Positions 6,153-12,757 of a stretch of DNA of 12,757 bases are shown piece by piece. The notes below the pieces were generated by a model, which saw only the letters and a program-made list of their open reading frames with translations, did not search any database and was not told the origin of the DNA. Source of the DNA: an uncultured Collinsella sp. (GTDB taxonomy: Bacteria; Actinomycetota; Coriobacteriia; Coriobacteriales; Coriobacteriaceae); assembly GCA_900551625.1 (NCBI GenBank), contig URWZ01000020.1, forward strand, positions 1 through 12,757. The letters run 5' to 3'. The position numbers and the translations under genes are program-made. Position 1 is the stretch's first letter, and every line of letters begins with the position of its first letter.

Positions 6153-6155
6153 GTC

Positions 6156-6959
6156 GTGGAAATTTTTGAAAAGCTGCCTGATGAGATTAATCATCTGGTC
6201 AGCGAGTTCAGCTCCACCCCTGTCGTGGGCGATCTGAGCTGCGGCATCACGCAGTACTCGTTTTGGCTGATCGTCTCCACGATCGTGCTCCTGATCGTCC
6301 TGGCCGTGTTCAAGAAGAAGCAGACCCTGGTTCCCAAGGGCTTCTTCGTCAACGGTTTCGAGTACATCATCGAGTACGTCGAGAACGATATCGGCAAGGG
6401 TGTCGTGGGTGAGAACTGGAAGAAGCACTTCCCGTTCCTGTGCTCGCTTTTCCTGTTCATCCTGATCAATAACATGATCGGCCTGATCCCGGGAATGAAG
6501 CCCGGCACCGGCGCAATCGGCTCCACCGCCGCACTCGCCATTTTCGCCTTCGTGTACTTCATCTACTACGGATGCAAGGCTCACGGCGTGATCGGCTACA
6601 TCAAGAGCCTCGCCCCGCAGGGCGTGAGCTTCCCGATGAACGTGCTCGTGTGGGTCGTCGAGCTTTTCTCGACCTTCCTGCGCCTCATCACGCTCGCCGT
6701 CCGTCTGTTCTGCAACATGTTCGCAGGACACGTGGTCATGGGCTCGTTCGCCATCATGGCGAGCATGTTCATGCAGCCGCTGCTTCAGCAGGTTTCCGCG
6801 GCCCACGCCGTCGGCGCCCTGCCTTCGCTGGCCTGGCTTGCCATCCTCATCCTGATTTATGCGATCGAGCTTGTGGTCGGCGCCATCCAGGCTTACGTCT
6901 TCACGGTCCTTACCGCCGTGTATGTCTCCGAGGCAGAGGAGGTCGCGGAGGAGGAGTAA
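6156..6959 (+). CDS. atpB: F1Fo ATP synthase subunit a
   Basis: Subunit a is the membrane stator that forms the two proton half-channels next to the c-ring. The 267-residue protein starts with GTG, with GAAAGG at 6144-6149. It has several membrane helices: about 34-51, 93-112, 120-140, 162-182, 190-210 and 224-255. The essential arginine is R183 in AVRLFCNMFAGH, and the C-terminal helix IELVVGAIQAYVFTVLTAVY carries the conserved Glu and Gln. The normally glycine position of the RLFGN motif is Cys186, an unusual change three residues from the catalytic Arg. The C terminus is strongly acidic (EAEEVAEEE). A 124-base leader separates it from atpE. Confidence 0.96.
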   Translation: MEIFEKLPDEINHLVSEFSSTPVVGDLSCGITQYSFWLIVSTIVLLIVLAVFKKKQTLVPKGFFVNGFEYIIEYVENDIGKGVVGENWKKHFPFLCSLFLFILINNMIGLIPGMKPGTGAIGSTAALAIFAFVYFIYYGCKAHGVIGYIKSLAPQGVSFPMNVLVWVVELFSTFLRLITLAVRLFCNMFAGHVVMGSFAIMASMFMQPLLQQVSAAHAVGALPSLAWLAILILIYAIELVVGAIQAYVFTVLTAVYVSEAEEVAEEE

Positions 6960-7083
6960 TCTTCCGTTCGTGCCTTAAAGGTAAGGCAATTCGTTAAACC
7001 GCCGGTGCCCGTACCCATGGAGCCCGGCAGTTATAAAAAGGTTATCCTGCGTGAAATAAGACACGCACGACAAAGGAGGAATC
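6960..7083 (+). promoter_or_regulatory. atpB-atpE intergenic leader with hairpins
   Basis: This is the only long gap inside the operon. It contains a 7-base-pair hairpin TGCCTTA/TAAGGCA with a 4-base loop (6971-6988) and a 5-base-pair arm pair GCCGG/CCGGC (7001-7005 and 7024-7028). A 6-base-pair hairpin TGCGTG/CACGCA (7048-7067) ends 4 bases before the strong Shine-Dalgarno. I see no good promoter. Its role is probably to stabilise the mRNA or raise atpE translation, since c is needed in about ten copies per complex. Confidence 0.5.
7072..7080 (+). promoter_or_regulatory. Very strong atpE ribosome binding site
   Basis: AAAGGAGGA is a near-complete complement of the 16S rRNA 3' end, 3-4 bases before the GTG at 7084. 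It is the strongest Shine-Dalgarno in the operon and decides the GTG start. Confidence 0.8.
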
Positions 7084-7278
7084 GTGGGAGTTATCGGTTA
7101 CGGTCTCGGTGTTATCGGCGCTGGTCTTGCTATCGGCCTGTCTGCTCTGGGTGCTACGGGTGCTATGGCCCGTCAGCCTGAGGTCCAGGGCCGCGTGTTC
7201 ACCGTCTTCATCATGGGCTCCGCTTTCGGCGAGGCTCTGGCTCTGATCGGCTTCGTTGTCGCGCTGATCGTTAAATAG
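7084..7278 (+). CDS. atpE: F1Fo ATP synthase subunit c
   Basis: Subunit c forms the rotating membrane ring. The protein is only 64 residues, at the short end for the family (usually about 70-85), and is a two-helix hairpin. The first helix is glycine-rich (G5, G7, G9, G12, G14, G18), the polar loop reads ARQPE (29-33), and the second helix carries the ion-binding carboxylate Glu50 in GSAFGEALALIGF. Sodium-type rings usually have a Ser/Thr just after this Glu plus a Gln in helix 1. Here Ala51-Leu52 follow, so I infer a proton-driven ring. The start is GTG behind a near-perfect Shine-Dalgarno. atpF follows after 15 bases. Confidence 0.96.
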   Translation: MGVIGYGLGVIGAGLAIGLSALGATGAMARQPEVQGRVFTVFIMGSAFGEALALIGFVVALIVK

Positions 7279-7293
7279 CACGGAGCGTCAAGT

Positions 7294-7896
7294 ATGAATC
7301 TTTCATCCCAGAAGAGCGCGATCGCACTCTCCGCGTCCGCGGCCGCGCTGCTCATGCCGGTTTCCGCGTTCGCCGAGGACGGCGCCGCCGGTGCGGACAT
7401 CCTCATCCCTAAGATGGCGGAGTTCATCCCGGCGCTTATCGCCTTCCTGATTATCTGGATCGTGCTGGCCAAGGTCGCCCTGCCGGGCATCATGAAAACC
7501 ATAGAGGAGCGCGGCAAGAAGATCGAGGAGAGCCTCGACGAGGCCGAGAAGACCAAGCAGGAGGCCATCGCCAAGCGCGCTGAGTCCGACTCGATCGTCA
7601 CCGACGCCCGTCGTCAGGCTGCCGACATCGTTCTCGAGGCCCGTAAGGACGCCGAGTCCGAGCGCGCCCGTATCATCGAGGCTGCTCACAAGGAGGCCGA
7701 GGAGATCATCGCCAAGGCCCACACGACCGTCGAGGACGAGCGCAAGTCCATCTACGCCGGTGCCGCGAGCTCCATCGCCGACCTGTCCGTTGCCGTCGCC
7801 ACCAAAATCGTGGGCGAGGCACTCGAGGACGAGTCCGAGCAGAAGAATCTCATCGAGCGCTACATCCAGGAAGCAGGTAGCCTGAATGCCGACTAG
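7294..7896 (+). CDS. atpF: F1Fo ATP synthase subunit b, with signal-peptide-like N terminus
   Basis: Subunit b is the peripheral stalk that ties the alpha3beta3 head, through delta, to subunit a. The 200-residue protein, longer than E. coli b (156), has one membrane helix (about 42-59) after LIPKMAEFIP, then a long charged coiled coil with many Glu, Lys and Ala (about 65-165). Before these it has a segment like a cleavable signal peptide: a Lys, a hydrophobic core (about 9-23) and an AFA site before Glu28. Removal there would leave a short outside-facing N terminus, the normal topology of b. GGAG lies 8 bases before the ATG. The 3' end overlaps atpH by 11 bases. Confidence 0.95.
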   Translation: MNLSSQKSAIALSASAAALLMPVSAFAEDGAAGADILIPKMAEFIPALIAFLIIWIVLAKVALPGIMKTIEERGKKIEESLDEAEKTKQEAIAKRAESDSIVTDARRQAADIVLEARKDAESERARIIEAAHKEAEEIIAKAHTTVEDERKSIYAGAASSIADLSVAVATKIVGEALEDESEQKNLIERYIQEAGSLNAD

Positions 7897-8362
7897 CCGC
7901 TATCAGGACAAGGTACTCGAGACCTACGCGCGCTCCCTTTTGGAAGCCGCCAAGGCCGAGAACCATGTGTTCGAGGACCTCGAGATGATCGAGCGCCTGG
8001 CTAGCGCCAGCCCTGAGATCGTCGCCGTGCTCGACACCATGTCCAAGCGCGACCAGCTCGACCTTCTTCCCAAGGTGGCAGCTGCCTTTAAGTATGTTGC
8101 CGAGGAAGACGAGGATGTAGTGGGCGTGACCGTCACCACGGCGATCCCGCTCGACGACGAGCTGCGTCAAACCATCACTAAGAAATGCGAGCAGGACTTC
8201 GGCCGCAAGGTATTCCTTATCGAGCAGGTCGACCCGTCTATCGTGGGCGGCCTGGTGCTCGAGGCCCGCGGCGAGCGTCGTGACATCTCCGTCAAGACGC
8301 AGCTGCGCATCGCGCAGGAGACCCTCGCAAACTCTGCTAATTCGTACGGAGGTGAAGCCTAA
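7886..8362 (+). CDS. atpH: F1Fo ATP synthase subunit delta
   Basis: Delta caps the alpha3beta3 head and binds the C terminus of subunit b. The 158-residue protein is about 20 residues shorter than the E. coli protein, mostly in the N-terminal helical domain. The start region [12 protein letters not shown] and the C-terminal [26 protein letters not shown] block match the family, where the GG..... D.S pattern is the best-conserved part. It overlaps atpF by 11 bases and atpA by one base (TAATG), implying coupled translation of the stalk and head subunits. Confidence 0.93.
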   Translation: MPTSRYQDKVLETYARSLLEAAKAENHVFEDLEMIERLASASPEIVAVLDTMSKRDQLDLLPKVAAAFKYVAEEDEDVVGVTVTTAIPLDDELRQTITKKCEQDFGRKVFLIEQVDPSIVGGLVLEARGERRDISVKTQLRIAQETLANSANSYGGEA

Positions 8363-9960
8363 TGTCCGAAACCCTCAATGCCCAGGATATCGCCAAGAAA
8401 CTGCAGGAGCAGCTCACGAGCCTCTCCGCGACGGTCGATACGCATGAGGTTTCAACGGTCGACGAGGTAGGCGACGGCATCGCGCGCGTCTCCGGCCTCA
8501 AGAGCGCCATGGCAGGCGAGCTTCTGGAGTTCAAGAGCTCCGATACCGGTGAGACCGTCTTCGGCCTTGCCCAGAACCTTGACCGTGACGAGGTCGGCGC
8601 CGTTCTGTTTGGTGCCGTCGACTCCATCAAGGAAGGCGACGAGTGCCGCACCACTGGCCGCATTATGGATATCCCCGTGAGCCGCGCCATGCTCGGCCGC
8701 GTCGTCAATCCGCTCGGCCAGCCCATCGACGGCCTGGGTGACATCGTCGCCACGCACCGTCGCCCCATCGAGTTCAAGGCCCCCGGCGTCATCGATCGTA
8801 CCCCGGTGTGCGAGCCGGTTCAGACCGGCCTGTTGGCCATCGACTCCATGGTGCCTATCGGCCGTGGCCAGCGTGAGCTCATCATCGGCGACCGTAAGAC
8901 CGGTAAGACCGCTATCGCCATCGACGCTATCCTCAACCAGCGCGGCAAGGGCATGGTCTGCATCTATGTCGCCATCGGCCAGAAGGCCTCCACGGTTGCC
9001 AACATCCGCGAGACCCTCGTTCAGCACGGTGCGCTCGATTACACCATCATCGTTTCGGCCACCGCTGCCGATTCCGCCCCTATGCAGTACATCGCGCCTA
9101 TGGCCGGTGCCGCTATCGGCGAGTTCTTCATGTACAACGGCGAGGACGGCAAGCCCGCCAGCGAGACCAACCCCGGCGGCCACGTGCTCGTCATCTACGA
9201 CGACCTGTCCAAGCAGGCTGTGGCCTACCGTCAGATGTCGCTGACGCTGCATCGTCCGCCCGGACGCGAGGCCTATCCTGGCGACATCTTCTACCTGCAC
9301 TCTCGTCTGCTCGAGCGTGCCGTCAAGATGTCCAAGAAGAACGGTTATGGCTCCATGACGGCTCTTCCGATCATCGAGACCCAGGACGGCGACGTCTCGG
9401 CCTACATTCCGACCAACGTCATTTCCATTACCGATGGTCAGATTTACCTGCAGTCCGAGCTCTTCTTCCAGGGTCAGCGCCCGGCAGTCGACGTGGGTAT
9501 CTCCGTGTCCCGCGTCGGTGGCGATGCACAGACCAAGGCCATGAAGCAGGTCGCCGGCAACCTCCGTCTGGACCTCGCTTCGTACCAGGAGCTCGCCGGC
9601 TTTACGCAGTTCGGCTCCGACCTCGACGAGGCTACTCAGAAGCAGCTGACCCATGGTGCCCGCATGACAGAGCTCCTGAAGCAGCCGCGTTACAAGCCGT
9701 TTGAGGTTGGCGAGCAGATCGTTACGCTGTTCGCTGGCAACGAGGGCTTCCTGGATGACCTGGAGATCGCCGACGTGCTGCCTTTCCGTGCCGAGCTCAT
9801 CGAGTACATGGACAATGGCTTTGGCTCGCTGCTCGACAAGGTTCGCGCCAAGAAGATCGATGATGACACCAAGGCTGAGCTCTTGCGCGTCATCGGCGAC
9901 TTCAAGCAGCAGTTCATGGCCAAGCACCATTCGGATGTTTCTGGATCAGAGGAGAACTAA
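8362..9960 (+). CDS. atpA: F1Fo ATP synthase subunit alpha
   Basis: Alpha forms the non-catalytic nucleotide sites of the F1 head. The 532-residue protein shows the beta-barrel N domain (about 30-95), the Walker A loop GDRKTGKT (176-183), Walker B VLVIYDD (275-281) followed by [10 protein letters not shown], the [16 protein letters not shown] region ([14 protein letters not shown], 297-310), and the arginine finger Arg384 in [12 protein letters not shown]. Compared with E. coli there are about 13 extra residues (about 261-273, Gly/Pro/Asn-rich) just before Walker B, probably a surface loop. GGAGGTGA at 8348-8355 precedes the ATG, which overlaps the atpH stop. atpG starts 5 bases after the stop. 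Confidence 0.97.
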   Translation: MSETLNAQDIAKKLQEQLTSLSATVDTHEVSTVDEVGDGIARVSGLKSAMAGELLEFKSSDTGETVFGLAQNLDRDEVGAVLFGAVDSIKEGDECRTTGRIMDIPVSRAMLGRVVNPLGQPIDGLGDIVATHRRPIEFKAPGVIDRTPVCEPVQTGLLAIDSMVPIGRGQRELIIGDRKTGKTAIAIDAILNQRGKGMVCIYVAIGQKASTVANIRETLVQHGALDYTIIVSATAADSAPMQYIAPMAGAAIGEFFMYNGEDGKPASETNPGGHVLVIYDDLSKQAVAYRQMSLTLHRPPGREAYPGDIFYLHSRLLERAVKMSKKNGYGSMTALPIIETQDGDVSAYIPTNVISITDGQIYLQSELFFQGQRPAVDVGISVSRVGGDAQTKAMKQVAGNLRLDLASYQELAGFTQFGSDLDEATQKQLTHGARMTELLKQPRYKPFEVGEQIVTLFAGNEGFLDDLEIADVLPFRAELIEYMDNGFGSLLDKVRAKKIDDDTKAELLRVIGDFKQQFMAKHHSDVSGSEEN

Positions 9961-9965
9961 GCCCC

Positions 9966-12328
<2,363 letters not shown>

Positions 12329-12331
12329 GTT

Positions 12332-12708
12332 ATGCGTATCCGCATCGTGTGCCCCGTGAGCTGCGCCTATGAGGGCGACGCTGCGTTTGTGTCGATTCCG
12401 TCCACGGATGGCGAGTTTGGCGTTCTGCCTGCTCACTCCAGCGAAATCTGCACGATCGACCGCGGTTACGTTCGCGTTTCCGATAAGGCCATGGGCACTG
12501 TCGACCACACGTTTGCCGTGGCCGGCGGCTATGCCCAGGTTGCGGACGATGTCGTGACCGTCCTCGCCGAGCGCGCTTGCGATTTGGCGACCGTCGACGC
12601 CGACAAGGTTAAAGCTGATATTCAAGGTTTTGAAGAGAAGCTGGGTAATTTGTCGGAGGATGATGCACGCCGCGCCTACCTCTATAATGAAATCGCATGG
12701 TGTAAGCT
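12332..12708 (+). CDS. atpC: F1Fo ATP synthase subunit epsilon, cut off at the right end
   Basis: Epsilon binds gamma at the foot of the central stalk and can inhibit ATP hydrolysis. About 125 genuine codons are present. The N-terminal beta-sandwich is clear: DGEFGVLPAHS (26-36) and the AVAGGYAQVADDVVTVLAE block (62-80). The start of the C-terminal helical hairpin follows, with DADKVKADI and ARRAYLYNEI. The usual length is about 130-140, so only a few residues are missing. From 12709 the sequence is Nextera adapter and the frame stays open through it, creating an artificial tail containing LYTSDAAD. That tail must not be annotated as protein. The ATG is 3 bases after the atpD stop, with GGAGGAG within the atpD end upstream. 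Confidence 0.9.
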
Positions 12709-12757
12709 CTGTCTCTTATACACATCTGACGCTGCCGACGATATGCAGTGTGTAGAT
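12709..12757. other. Illumina Nextera adapter contamination (not genomic)
   Basis: Positions 12709-12727 are CTGTCTCTTATACACATCT, the Tn5 mosaic end used in Nextera libraries. Positions 12728-12741 (GACGCTGCCGACGA) complete the read-1 transposon adapter. Positions 12742-12749 (TATGCAGT) fit the eight-base i5 slot; the reverse complement ACTGCATA is a standard Nextera index (506). Positions 12750-12757 (GTGTAGAT) begin the P5 complement. The whole order matches the library construct, so this is an assembly or trimming artefact, not a mobile element. Confidence 0.98.

Noticed and set aside
8452..9930. 492-codon minus-strand frame opposite atpA
   Set aside because: It is antisense to a fully conserved atpA; its composition is an echo of the sense codons.
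12709..12727. Tn5 end that might suggest a transposon insertion in atpC
   Set aside because: The bases after it follow the Nextera adapter, index and P5 order, so it is a library artefact and not a natural Tn5/IS50 insertion.

Overview
This window looks like chromosomal DNA of an actinobacterium of the class Coriobacteriia, most likely Collinsella or a close relative. The evidence is GC-rich coding with G/C-ending codons, mixed ATG and GTG starts with clear Shine-Dalgarno sequences, the protein sequences themselves, and a gene order prmC - (hicAB) - threonylcarbamoyl-AMP synthase - glpK - upp - F-type ATP synthase operon. The genus is inferred by eye, not by database search. Every gene lies on the + strand.

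Layout. Positions 1-392 hold no recognisable gene. This stretch has an AT-rich left part, some short repeats, and probably the prmC promoter. prmC (393-1643) methylates release factors and carries an unusual acidic Ala/Glu-rich insertion. An AT-rich promoter with a perfect palindrome leads into a small HicA/HicB toxin-antitoxin pair (1712-2355), which looks like an acquired cassette between housekeeping genes. A Sua5/YrdC-type tRNA threonylcarbamoyladenosine synthesis gene (2490-3233) follows, then glycerol kinase 13 bases downstream (3247-4788), then uracil phosphoribosyltransferase (4911-5558). A strong hairpin follows upp, and a sigma70-like promoter sits at 5751-5778.

From about 5841 to the right end lies a complete F1Fo ATP synthase operon in the classical order: small membrane protein (AtpI position), a (atpB), c (atpE), b (atpF), delta (atpH), alpha (atpA), gamma (atpG), beta (atpD), epsilon (atpC). 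Genes are tightly packed, with one-base or 11-base overlaps at atpF/atpH, atpH/atpA and atpG/atpD. The exception is a 124-base leader before atpE with hairpins and a near-perfect Shine-Dalgarno, as expected for the subunit needed in many copies. The membrane sector (a, b, c) and the catalytic head (alpha, beta, gamma, delta, epsilon) keep their key residues. The c subunit looks proton-type rather than sodium-type.

The last 49 bases (12709-12757) are not biological. They are an Illumina Nextera adapter: Tn5 mosaic end, the rest of the read-1 transposon adapter, an eight-base i5 index and the start of the P5 complement. atpC is therefore cut at the contig edge, and its reading frame runs on artificially through the adapter.

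I found no convincing undescribed system; the window is mostly core metabolism. The points most worth attention are the adapter chimera, the PrmC and Sua5 insertions, the HicAB cassette with its operator-like palindrome, the signal-peptide-like N terminus of the b subunit, and the altered nucleotide-loop residues in GlpK.
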